NCBI GenBank assembly: GCA_937901455.1 | Contig: CALDIA010000196.1 | Span: forward strand, 1 to 39,891 | DNA from: an uncultured Bacteroidales bacterium | GTDB taxonomy: Bacteria; Bacteroidota; Bacteroidia; Bacteroidales; WCHB1-69 | Direction of reading: 5' to 3' | DNA length: 39,891 bases | Shown here: piece by piece, positions 33,467 through 39,891 of the stretch | Position numbering within the stretch: the first letter of the stretch is position 1 | How the letters are laid out: every line of letters starts with the position of its first letter | Position numbers and translations under genes: made by a program | The notes under the pieces: generated by a model | What the model was told of the DNA's origin: nothing | The model's input: the letters and a program-made list of their open reading frames with translations, nothing else | Databases searched by the model: none

Positions 33467-33544
33467 AGTTTTGTTTTTTTTAACACGGACATCCATGACT
33501 CAAGATAGATGTTAAAAGTTTAACCGACCACGGGCAGAAAAGTG

Positions 33545-33552
33545 TATCTTTG
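33545..33552 (+). promoter_or_regulatory. -7 box for the polysaccharide cassette
   Basis: TATCTTTG on the plus strand fits TAnnTTTG. Predicted leader about 47 nt, ending with AAAGGAAGA before the TTG start at 33606. Confidence 0.5.
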
Positions 33553-33605
33553 CAGCCTCATTCAATCAAAGGTTTGAATAAAAGAATAGTTAAAGGAAGA
33601 TCGGA

Positions 33606-34898
33606 TTGTTTAAGAAGATAATTAACACATTCGGAACTAAAATCATAGCGGCGCTTCTCAACTTGTTGATTGCCATTGTGATTTCACGTACTCTTGGCGA
33701 TATGGGCAAAGGGGTGCAGTCGCTTATGTTGACTACGATTACTTTTATTCTGATTTTTTCGGAGATTGTGTGTGGCGAGAGCGTGGTCTTCTTGACATCG
33801 CGTCACTCTTTCTCCAAGATTTTCGTCCCCTCTGTCTTATGGTCCTTGCTCATCTCTGTAGTGATGGGTGTGGGAATGTTGCTGGTGCCTTCGGGTATGA
33901 GTGCAGATATCGTCTTACATGTGGCCCTATTGTCGTTCATCGCATGCGCCAGTGCTGTCAATTTCCGTTTTCTAATTGGAAAAGAGGAAATTAAAAAGGC
34001 TAATTACAATACTCTTTTACAGCCTGTGCTGATAGTGACTACTGTTGTGGTGTATTATGTATTGCTCCGTAAGAACGATATCTATGGCTATATCATCGCA
34101 TTATATGTCGCTTATATCGGCTCATTCCTGTTGGGTGTCTGGATGTTGCGTGAAGAGTATCGGCAAATGCAGTTTTTTCCGTTGACAGCTTATAAGCAGG
34201 TGCTCTCTGACTTGTTCAAATATGGTTTCCTTAATCAGACGGGGCATTTTGTGCAGTTCTTCAATCTGCGGTTGAACTACTATCTGCTGTATGCATATAT
34301 GGATGAAGGCCGGGTGGGGGTGTATTCCAATGCCGTTTCCTTGGCGGAAGCCGTCTGGATTGTCAGTAACAGCATTGCATTGGTACAGTATGCCCGCATC
34401 TCCAATACGAACGATCGTGCGTATGCTCAGCAGCTCACCCTCCAATTGTGCAAGATATGCCTTTTGGTTTCTGCCTGCATTGTGATGGTGCTGGCACTTC
34501 TGCCTGCTCAGCTTTACACGCTGATTTTTGGCAGCGACTTTGTAGAGATGGCATCCACTATCCGCCTTCTTGCCCCAGGTGTGCTGCTGTACTGCATCTT
34601 CCTGATTTTGGGGCATTATTACTCTGGTACGGGTCGCTATCAAATGAATACTTTCGCAGCCCTCTGCGGACTGGTGGTCACCTGCCTGCTGGGTTTCACA
34701 TTGATACCGAGAATGGATATCCATGGTGCGGCCATCACAGCAACAGTGGCCTACTCGGTGAACGCCCTGTTTCTGCTGGTCTTCTTCCTTCGAGAGACAC
34801 ACCTGCCCTGGAAGTCTTTCCTATTGACTAAGGCGGAACTTAGAATGTATGTTGCTGAATGTAAGAATTATTTTTTGAAAACCGATACACATGAATAA
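33606..34898 (+). CDS. Polysaccharide flippase-like membrane protein (MOP/Wzx type)
   Basis: 430 residues with about 12 hydrophobic segments spread over the whole length. The N-terminal text (GTKIIAALLNLLIAIVISRTLGDMGKGVQS) matches the start of Wzx-like lipid-linked oligosaccharide flippases. Another typical loop, DEGRVGVYSNAVSLAEAVW, appears near residue 235. The start codon is TTG, preceded at normal distance by AAAGGAAGA. No ATG exists upstream in frame, and the next in-frame ATG would delete the first membrane segment. It is the first gene of a three-gene cassette and overlaps the methyltransferase start by 8 nt. The substrate is not known. Confidence 0.85.
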   Translation: MFKKIINTFGTKIIAALLNLLIAIVISRTLGDMGKGVQSLMLTTITFILIFSEIVCGESVVFLTSRHSFSKIFVPSVLWSLLISVVMGVGMLLVPSGMSADIVLHVALLSFIACASAVNFRFLIGKEEIKKANYNTLLQPVLIVTTVVVYYVLLRKNDIYGYIIALYVAYIGSFLLGVWMLREEYRQMQFFPLTAYKQVLSDLFKYGFLNQTGHFVQFFNLRLNYYLLYAYMDEGRVGVYSNAVSLAEAVWIVSNSIALVQYARISNTNDRAYAQQLTLQLCKICLLVSACIVMVLALLPAQLYTLIFGSDFVEMASTIRLLAPGVLLYCIFLILGHYYSGTGRYQMNTFAALCGLVVTCLLGFTLIPRMDIHGAAITATVAYSVNALFLLVFFLRETHLPWKSFLLTKAELRMYVAECKNYFLKTDTHE

Positions 34899-35703
34899 GA
34901 TAAAGAAAGGGCTTAAGGCGATAGGACTCATCTGCAAGCACCCCTATCTGCTGAATGCGGTTATTAATGATGAACAAGTCAGAAAAGAGGAGGTGGTGCG
35001 TCGCTATGGACTATCTGATGGCTTGCCAGTAGTGGAGATTCAGGACTTGATACCGGATTTTGCCGAGAAAGCTTCTCCGTATGCCTATCTTTCGGGGGCA
35101 ACTATGCCAATAGACATTGCCTTGTTGCGCGCCATAGCACGCCGGCAGCATGCGCAGCACTATTTTGAGATTGGCACTTGGCGGGGCGAAAGCGTTGCCA
35201 ATGTGGCTCAAGTGGTGCCTCAGTGCACTACCCTGAACTTGTCACCAGAGGAGATCGTAGCCCTCTCGCAGAATGTGCAATATGCCAACCTGCACGCCTT
35301 CTTCTCTAAAAACCTCGACAATGTGACCCAACTATATGGTAATACCAAGACCTTCGACTTTTCTCCCTATTATCAGCAATGCGACATGGTCTTCGTGGAT
35401 GGTGACCACCATTACGAGATGGTGAAACAGGATACGGAGAACGCTTTCAAACTCTTGCGAGATGAAAACGCTGTGATTGTGTGGCATGACTATGCTCTGG
35501 ATCCCGAGACCGTGCGTTGGAATGTGCTTTTGGCCATTTTGGATGGGACTCCAAAAGAGAAGCGAAGATTTCTCTACCATGTTTCCAACACGCTCTGTGC
35601 GGTGTATATCCCCGAATCTTTACCCACTAAAAGGCTTGTCCCATACGAAGAGCCTGAAAAATATTTCGATATAACCATAGAAACCCGTTTGTGCGGGGAG
35701 TGA
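34891..35703 (+). CDS. SAM-dependent methyltransferase, class I
   Basis: 270 residues. A Rossmann-type SAM-binding loop reads YFEIGTWRGESVANVA (about residues 90-105), followed by an acidic strand region and MVFVDGDHHYEMVKQDTENAFKLL, then AVIVWHDYA. This pattern resembles methyltransferases found with polysaccharide genes, such as those modifying capsule or rhamnan sugars. The N-terminal 70 residues are a family-specific extension. It overlaps the flippase gene and lies 12 nt before the glycosyltransferase, so the three are one operon. The methyl acceptor is inferred to be a sugar. Confidence 0.8.
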   Translation: MNKIKKGLKAIGLICKHPYLLNAVINDEQVRKEEVVRRYGLSDGLPVVEIQDLIPDFAEKASPYAYLSGATMPIDIALLRAIARRQHAQHYFEIGTWRGESVANVAQVVPQCTTLNLSPEEIVALSQNVQYANLHAFFSKNLDNVTQLYGNTKTFDFSPYYQQCDMVFVDGDHHYEMVKQDTENAFKLLRDENAVIVWHDYALDPETVRWNVLLAILDGTPKEKRRFLYHVSNTLCAVYIPESLPTKRLVPYEEPEKYFDITIETRLCGE

Positions 35704-35715
35704 AAAAGCACCATC

Positions 35716-36876
35716 ATGAATATCCTGCATCTGTTAAGTTGGTTCCCGACGCCAGAAGATCCCACCTTGGGAAATTTCTGCATACGCCAGATTGAGTCGT
35801 TGCCAGAAGAATGCCATTCCGTGATCTTGTCGGTCTATGAAGATGCTAATCTTGCGGACAGGCAAAAGGTGGAGGTGATACGTGATGCACGGTATGCCCA
35901 TGTGCAGATTCATTTTCGTTCTTCCCAGTGCCGGATTGCATGGTTGCGGAAAGCGTGGCACAAGGCCCGTATATTCCAATTGTACCAATTTGGTTTGCGC
36001 TATGTAAAGCAACAATTCTTCAATCCGGATTTTGTGCATTTGCATGTAGCCTATCCATTAGGCAGGATTGCCATGTATTGGAAACGACGTTATCAGCTGC
36101 CGTACCTCCTGACCGAGCATTGGACAATCTATCAGCCGCAGAATGATGCATTGCTACAAGGGAAGTTAAAACGACAAGTGGTTCGCATCGGCAATGGAGC
36201 ATTCAGTATTATGCCTGTAAGTGACAATTTGCGGTGCCACATGGAGCGAGTGGGCGTGCGTAATGATTTTAGGGTAATCTACAATGTGGTGGATACCGAC
36301 CGTTTCCGCTTGTCTGAACCGGTTACAACGGAGGACAAGATTCAACTTCTCCATATTTCCACTTTGCGTGATGAGGCCAAGAATTTCAGTGGCTTGTTGC
36401 GTGTGGTAGAGTGCGTGGCGCAGAGGCGTCGTGATTTTAGGCTGCATGTGATTCACGATTATCCTGCCCCGGCTTTTGAACACTACGTCCAGCAACGTGG
36501 TTTGTCGGATGTAGTCGTGTTTCACGGTAAGCAGGATGCGGAGGGGGTGGCGTCATTCTTTGCGCAGACAGCCTTTTTCGTGTTGTTTTCGAATTTTGAG
36601 AACCTGCCTTGCGTCATAGTGGAATCTTTTGCTTCAGGAGTTCCCGTGCTCTCCACAAGGGTGGGTGGTATTGGTGAGATCGTGACTCCAGAGCGAGGCA
36701 CTCTGGTGGATGCCGGTGATGAGGACGCCCTCGCAAGGCAGATGCTGTCAATGCTTGATCATTATGCCGATTACGATCGCAAGACTATCCGCCAATATGC
36801 ACAGCATACTTTCAGCATGCCTAAAATCGGCAAACAGATCTATGAACAATATCAGAAATTATTGAAAACGCTCTAA
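35716..36876 (+). CDS. Glycosyltransferase family 4
   Basis: 386 residues with two Rossmann-like domains in the GT-B arrangement. The start MNILHLLSWFPTPEDPTLGNF is typical. The conserved C-terminal motif is FENLPCVIVESFASGVPVLST, with the ExxxxxxE-type glutamates that contact the nucleotide sugar. RVGGIGEIVTPERGTLVDAGD follows. It probably adds a sugar to a lipid-linked surface glycan handled by the upstream flippase. The donor and acceptor cannot be read. The 3' end overlaps the convergent gldH remnant by 18 bp. Confidence 0.88.
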   Translation: MNILHLLSWFPTPEDPTLGNFCIRQIESLPEECHSVILSVYEDANLADRQKVEVIRDARYAHVQIHFRSSQCRIAWLRKAWHKARIFQLYQFGLRYVKQQFFNPDFVHLHVAYPLGRIAMYWKRRYQLPYLLTEHWTIYQPQNDALLQGKLKRQVVRIGNGAFSIMPVSDNLRCHMERVGVRNDFRVIYNVVDTDRFRLSEPVTTEDKIQLLHISTLRDEAKNFSGLLRVVECVAQRRRDFRLHVIHDYPAPAFEHYVQQRGLSDVVVFHGKQDAEGVASFFAQTAFFVLFSNFENLPCVIVESFASGVPVLSTRVGGIGEIVTPERGTLVDAGDEDALARQMLSMLDHYADYDRKTIRQYAQHTFSMPKIGKQIYEQYQKLLKTL

Positions 36877-37439
36877 CGAGATTCCAAAGTCACTGATGCC
36901 AACCACTTCGTCGATGCGCATACCTTGCGTGACGGTAAAGGTGTATTCACCATTGAAAGGGAATCTGACTTTGGGCTGGAAGAGGAATTTATTGTCCTTG
37001 ACGCGTCCTTGACCGTTGCCGGTCCACTTGCCGTAGGGGTCACAGAGAATGAACCCGAGGGTGCATTCTGTACAATTAAATATTTCTTTTGCATTTTGAA
37101 TTTTATAATTTGCTTCTGTACAATCTTTCAATTCCTCATAATCACTTTGATTTATGCAATAACCCCGAGGGTGTCCTGCTCGGAGTGCCCGTCAGGATAG
37201 GTGGTACGCATGAAGACGTAGAAGTTCTGCGTCTCGAAGTCGGTTGTGTTGCGCACATGGATATACATGTTGAAGTACTGCATGGAATCCTCAATGTTTA
37301 TTTTGAAAACGAGAGGTTTGGTGACATCCCACCGTTCGCCAGGGATGCTGGCAATGTCGCTGTAATAAATCTGCTTGCCGCACGAGGCACACAGACAAAG
37401 CAGCAATGCTGCTATCCAAGTGGTAAGCAGTCTATGCAT
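36859..37439 (-). pseudogene. gldH: gldH (gliding motility/T9SS-linked lipoprotein), disrupted by a 110-bp duplication-insertion
   Basis: The first half (37439-37152) has a lipoprotein signal (LLLCLCASC, Cys about 20) and typical GldH text (INIEDSMQYFNMYIHVRNTTDF, MRTTYPDGHSEQDTLG) and then stops. The second half (to 36859) continues with FILCDPYGKWTGNGQGRVKDN, FPFNGEYTFTVTQGMRIDEV, GISDFG in a different frame. The junction holds a 100-bp AT-rich insert plus a 10-bp direct repeat. Deleting 110 bp joins DTLG to FILCDPYG in one frame and gives about 156 residues, the usual GldH length. GldH is a lipoprotein of the gliding machinery and is retained in non-gliding Bacteroidetes with T9SS. ricT lies upstream, and its stop overlaps the gldH ATG by 8 nt. 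If real, the disruption would prevent normal GldH. Confidence 0.85.
37054..37173. mobile_element. 100-bp AT-rich insert with 10-bp direct repeats in gldH
   Basis: CCCGAGGGTG occurs at 37054-37063 and 37164-37173 (plus strand) and bounds the insert at 37064-37163. The insert is about 70 percent AT and has no terminal inverted repeats. It contains an internal 11-bp direct repeat, TTCTGTACAAT, at 37066-37076 and 37114-37124. On the minus strand it carries a 30-codon open frame running into the gldH second half, but with no gene-like start. The structure suggests a small non-autonomous element with a target-site duplication. Confidence 0.55.
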
Positions 37440-38850
37440 CGGTCAAGTGCTTTAATTCATCCATACTATAATTGCTGCTGTCATCCTCGAACTTTTTCTG
37501 GTTAACAATGGCAAAATCCTCCAATTTCTCTGGCAAGGTACCTTTCTCGTTCATGGCGATAATCTGTTTGACCTTGTCGAGGGGGATGGCGAACATGGTG
37601 GACGACTCGTTGGCATAGGAGTACCAGACGATTTTTTTGAAGATGTCGATCTTGTTGTAAATGCCTTTGCCTTTTTGGGTTTTGAGTTGGATGTTAGAGG
37701 CGGGAAAGTCGCTGAGCTCTTTCTTGTAGGTTTCTTGTTCAAAGTTGAGACAGCATTTCAGTTTGCCGCACATACCGGCGAGTTTTTGGGGATTTAGAGA
37801 TAGTTGCTGTGTGCGTGCGGTGTGGGTTGATACCGATTGGAAGTTGGAAAGCCAGGAGGAGCAGCACAACTCACGTCCACAGGAGCCCAAACCACCTAAG
37901 CGAGCTGCCTCTTGGCGCACGCCAATCTGACGCATCTCGATGCGAATGTGGAAATGCTCGGCTAAGATTTTAATCAGCTCTCGGAAGTCCACACGATCCT
38001 CCGCAGAGTAGTAGAAGATGGCTTTGGAACCGTCACCCTGATATTCCACATCGTTGACTTTCATCTTGAGGTCCAGATCCCAAGCAGTGTATCGAGAAGA
38101 AAGCATGGTGTCGTGCTCTTTTTGGACAGTGGCAATCCACTCCTCAATGTCAGCGTAGCGGGCAAGACGGTATAACTTCTTGGTGACGTCTGCGGGATTG
38201 ACATGCTTGTGTTCCAGCTGGCGTTTTACCTGCAGTCCCAACATGGAGATAATCCCGATGTCGTGTCCTGTGGCAGCCTCTACGGCCACAATGTCGCCCA
38301 CTTTGAACACATGGTCGGCAGGTAACAAGAAGAAGTCCTTGTGGCTGTTCTTGAAGCGTACTTCTGCGATGGGGAACTCTAAGTAATCCAAGGAGATGTC
38401 AAGCGATTTTGTCCAGTCATGTGAGGGTAACTTGCAGGCGTTATAGTTGTATTGTCTGCAATGTGCAGATTCCGGATCGGGGAGGTCGCTAAGCCCTCTC
38501 GATAGGAAGATGTTCTGTGAAATTTTGTTTGACTCGGCCGATAGACCCGTGCGGACATCCATGTCCAAATAAGGCTCCCAATCCTCCTCGGTGTTGCGGT
38601 AGTTGTCCTCATTGTCAAGAACCTTCTCAGACTTCTTGCTCTTGTAGTTTTTGGCAATATTGTCCGCCTCCTCCTTGTTGAGGTCGTCTTCATCGCGTTG
38701 AGTGCCCGCCACGTCTGTGGGCGTGGCCATGTCAGCGACAGTCTCTGCTTCGTTGCTCTGTTCTGACTGTTCAATCGGCTCTGCTCCCTCAGCTTTTTCT
38801 TTCAACCGGTTGTCTCTATAATGTTTTTTTCTATTATTGTTGTTCTTCAT
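37432..38850 (-). CDS. ricT: RicT/YaaT-like PSP1-domain protein
   Basis: 472 residues. The N-terminal 120 residues are low-complexity and rich in Glu, Lys and Asn. The PSP1 domain follows (EVRFKNSHKDFFLLPADHVFKVGDIVAVEA..., RQIGVRQEAARLGGLGSCGRELCCSSW, NPQKLAGMCGKLKCCLNFE). The cysteine set C(R/G)xLCC and CGxxxCC is the one that binds an iron-sulfur cluster in the RicT complex. In Bacillus, RicT works with RicA and RicF in RNA processing with RNase Y, whose gene is also in this window. In Bacteroidetes ricT is usually next to gldH, as here. The ATG at 38850 is preferred over the frame extension to 38895. Confidence 0.9.
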   Translation of the reverse strand: MKNNNNRKKHYRDNRLKEKAEGAEPIEQSEQSNEAETVADMATPTDVAGTQRDEDDLNKEEADNIAKNYKSKKSEKVLDNEDNYRNTEEDWEPYLDMDVRTGLSAESNKISQNIFLSRGLSDLPDPESAHCRQYNYNACKLPSHDWTKSLDISLDYLEFPIAEVRFKNSHKDFFLLPADHVFKVGDIVAVEAATGHDIGIISMLGLQVKRQLEHKHVNPADVTKKLYRLARYADIEEWIATVQKEHDTMLSSRYTAWDLDLKMKVNDVEYQGDGSKAIFYYSAEDRVDFRELIKILAEHFHIRIEMRQIGVRQEAARLGGLGSCGRELCCSSWLSNFQSVSTHTARTQQLSLNPQKLAGMCGKLKCCLNFEQETYKKELSDFPASNIQLKTQKGKGIYNKIDIFKKIVWYSYANESSTMFAIPLDKVKQIIAMNEKGTLPEKLEDFAIVNQKKFEDDSSNYSMDELKHLTDA

Positions 38851-38873
38851 TGACAAGTTCAATTTTAAGCGTG

Positions 38874-38881
38874 CAAAAGTA
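38874..38881 (-). promoter_or_regulatory. -7 box for ricT-gldH
   Basis: TACTTTTG on the minus strand fits TAnnTTTG and predicts a leader of about 17 nt before the ricT ATG. No clear -33 element is seen. Confidence 0.5.
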
Positions 38882-39011
38882 CAAAATTCTTGCAATAATT
38901 TTACTCTCTATGAACTTGGATTTGAACTGCTATATTTTTGCTGTTGACTTTATGCTCTTATTTGTATGCTTTTGGTTTACTCCTTCACTTCTGCTTTTTC
39001 TCGGAATAAGC
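38882..39011. other. Intergenic stretch upstream of ricT
   Basis: AT-rich, 130 bp between the ricT promoter and the stop of the barrel gene on the same strand. I see no terminator hairpin with T-tract and no small gene. Confidence 0.4.
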
Positions 39012-39891
39012 TCACCAGCTCCACATCATCTGCACCCGCAGCTCTGTTTTGTGGGGCTTGTCGATTTCGGACAGGCCGCTCCCGACACAATCTTTGTTCA
39101 GATAATGCGTGCGGCTAAGGCGTAGCCATAGACTTAAAAAGCGATATTTGAACCGTAATACGGCATACCCGCGGATGCCCTGGTAGTAGTATGAACCTAT
39201 GGTGAAGGCATAATACACATCGTCTTCATAGGCATACAGACGCTCGTCGTAACGGTCGGTATCGAAATAGGCCGCCCTTAAGTGCAAGGCTATTCGGTCG
39301 TTCCACCATTTGAATGATAGGTCTTGATAAAGCAGAACACCTTGATACTGTTCTTTGGGAGAACTGTAACTGCTCATTTGCCATATCATACCTGTTTTAC
39401 AATTCGCACGTTTGCTTGGATTGTACTGCCATAATACTTGTAGCCGGTGCGTGTGCAAATCTCTGATGCGTTTGTAGTGGATGTCATCACTGCGGTTGGT
39501 GGGTTTGTCGCGAAAGGCATACGATAGTTTCAGCGCGTTGTAACGTCCCATGCGCCATAACAGATGACTGCCGAAATCCAAAGCTTGTACGGGCGCGTCC
39601 AAACGGTAAGTGGGCGTGTGCAAAAGGTAGTAGTCAAAATAGACGCCACCCTCCACACTTCGGGAAAAGATATGCTGAAGGGTTATATAAAGCCCTGTTT
39701 CAGCCCGGTTGTGGCTGGTGCTGCCGAAAGCTTTGCCTAAGGGAGCCTCGTATTCGTAATTGTAGTGCCGGCCGATCATGGCCAACTGTGTGATAGGGGA
39801 GAGATGAAGACTCAGTGCTTGCAGAATGGCAGGGGGGCCGTTCCCATCCAAGGCCACTTCTCCAAAGAGCAATGTCTTTCTGATTACCCAC
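39012..39891 (-). CDS. C-terminal part of an outer-membrane barrel protein, partial
   Basis: At least 292 residues; the reading frame stays open to the right edge (WVIRKT before LLFGEVALDG), so the start lies outside the window. The sequence alternates aromatic and polar residues as in beta-barrel strands (HLLWRMGRYNALKLSYAFRDKPTN, HRLQVLWQYNPSKRANCK, YAVLRFKYRFLSLWLRLSRTHY) and ends MMWSW, with the terminal aromatic residue expected for an outer-membrane barrel. The opening LFGEVALDGNGPPA, IGRHYNYEYEAPLGKAFGS and DAPVQALDFGSHLLW match the C-terminal barrel of Bacteroidetes proteins that carry helix-hairpin-helix domains at the N-terminus. That N-terminus is not visible here, so this assignment is inference. 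Confidence 0.7.
   Translation of the reverse strand, partial: WVIRKTLLFGEVALDGNGPPAILQALSLHLSPITQLAMIGRHYNYEYEAPLGKAFGSTSHNRAETGLYITLQHIFSRSVEGGVYFDYYLLHTPTYRLDAPVQALDFGSHLLWRMGRYNALKLSYAFRDKPTNRSDDIHYKRIRDLHTHRLQVLWQYNPSKRANCKTGMIWQMSSYSSPKEQYQGVLLYQDLSFKWWNDRIALHLRAAYFDTDRYDERLYAYEDDVYYAFTIGSYYYQGIRGYAVLRFKYRFLSLWLRLSRTHYLNKDCVGSGLSEIDKPHKTELRVQMMWSW

Noticed and set aside
33035..36876. Genomic island inserted at tRNA-Leu
   Set aside because: The tRNA borders a DUF1232 gene and a polysaccharide cassette, but no integrase or duplicated tRNA 3' end is visible.
37054..37173. Programmed translational bypassing across the gldH insert
   Set aside because: The repeats could act as take-off and landing sites, but 110 nt is far longer than the classic case and nothing else supports it; insertion is simpler.

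Overview
The window looks like chromosomal DNA of a member of the Bacteroidales (phylum Bacteroidetes). Five things point there. A very large exported protein ends in a type IX secretion (T9SS) sorting domain. There is a GldH-type lipoprotein gene next to ricT. Two DUF1573 proteins and two thioredoxin-fold exported proteins of the Bacteroidetes type are present. The tmRNA tag starts GET and ends in AA, as in Bacteroides. Finally, the -7 box TAnnTTTG of the Bacteroidetes primary sigma factor recurs in front of many genes. No phage, integrase, transposase gene or CRISPR array is visible. The species cannot be named from this sequence.

Layout. 1-240: GC-rich, frame-broken remnant of a surface-protein gene on the minus strand. 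364-4561 (minus): glmM followed by two translationally coupled thioredoxin-fold exported proteins. 4874-6232 (plus): M20 dipeptidase. 6484-8154 (minus): unknown exported protein. 8395-12979 (minus): a dense housekeeping block, read in order as a coiled-coil protein, zapA, a 6S-like RNA, rny (RNase Y), a FtsB/DivIC-type protein, aroQ, two DUF1573 genes and tmRNA. 13277-15469 (plus): ECF-type sigma factor, efp and an lpxD-like gene. 15452-16162 (minus): exported coiled-coil protein. 16242-17216 (plus): dus. 17475-27311 (plus): 3278-residue T9SS substrate. 27383-28630 (plus): NamZ/DUF1343 muramidase, convergent with a C69 dipeptidase (minus). 30307-32766 (minus): TonB-dependent-receptor-like barrel. 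32916-33000: tRNA-Leu(UAG). 33035-33466 (minus): DUF1232 protein. 33606-36876 (plus): surface-polysaccharide cassette of flippase, methyltransferase and glycosyltransferase. 36859-38850 (minus): ricT and a disrupted gldH. 39012-end (minus): C-terminal part of an outer-membrane barrel protein.

How they fit together. Much of the window serves the cell envelope and division: amino-sugar supply (glmM), lipid-A-type acylation (lpxD-like), peptidoglycan turnover (NamZ), divisome assembly (zapA, FtsB-like), export (T9SS substrate, GldH) and outer-membrane barrels. Translation quality control and RNA metabolism form a second theme (tmRNA, efp, dus, RNase Y, 6S-like RNA).

The most notable observation is that gldH is split by a 100-bp AT-rich insert flanked by a 10-bp direct repeat. 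Removing exactly 110 bp restores a full-length GldH reading frame, which suggests a small non-autonomous mobile element. The second is a structured RNA between zapA and rny whose 5' arm overlaps the zapA stop codon; it is very probably a 6S RNA.
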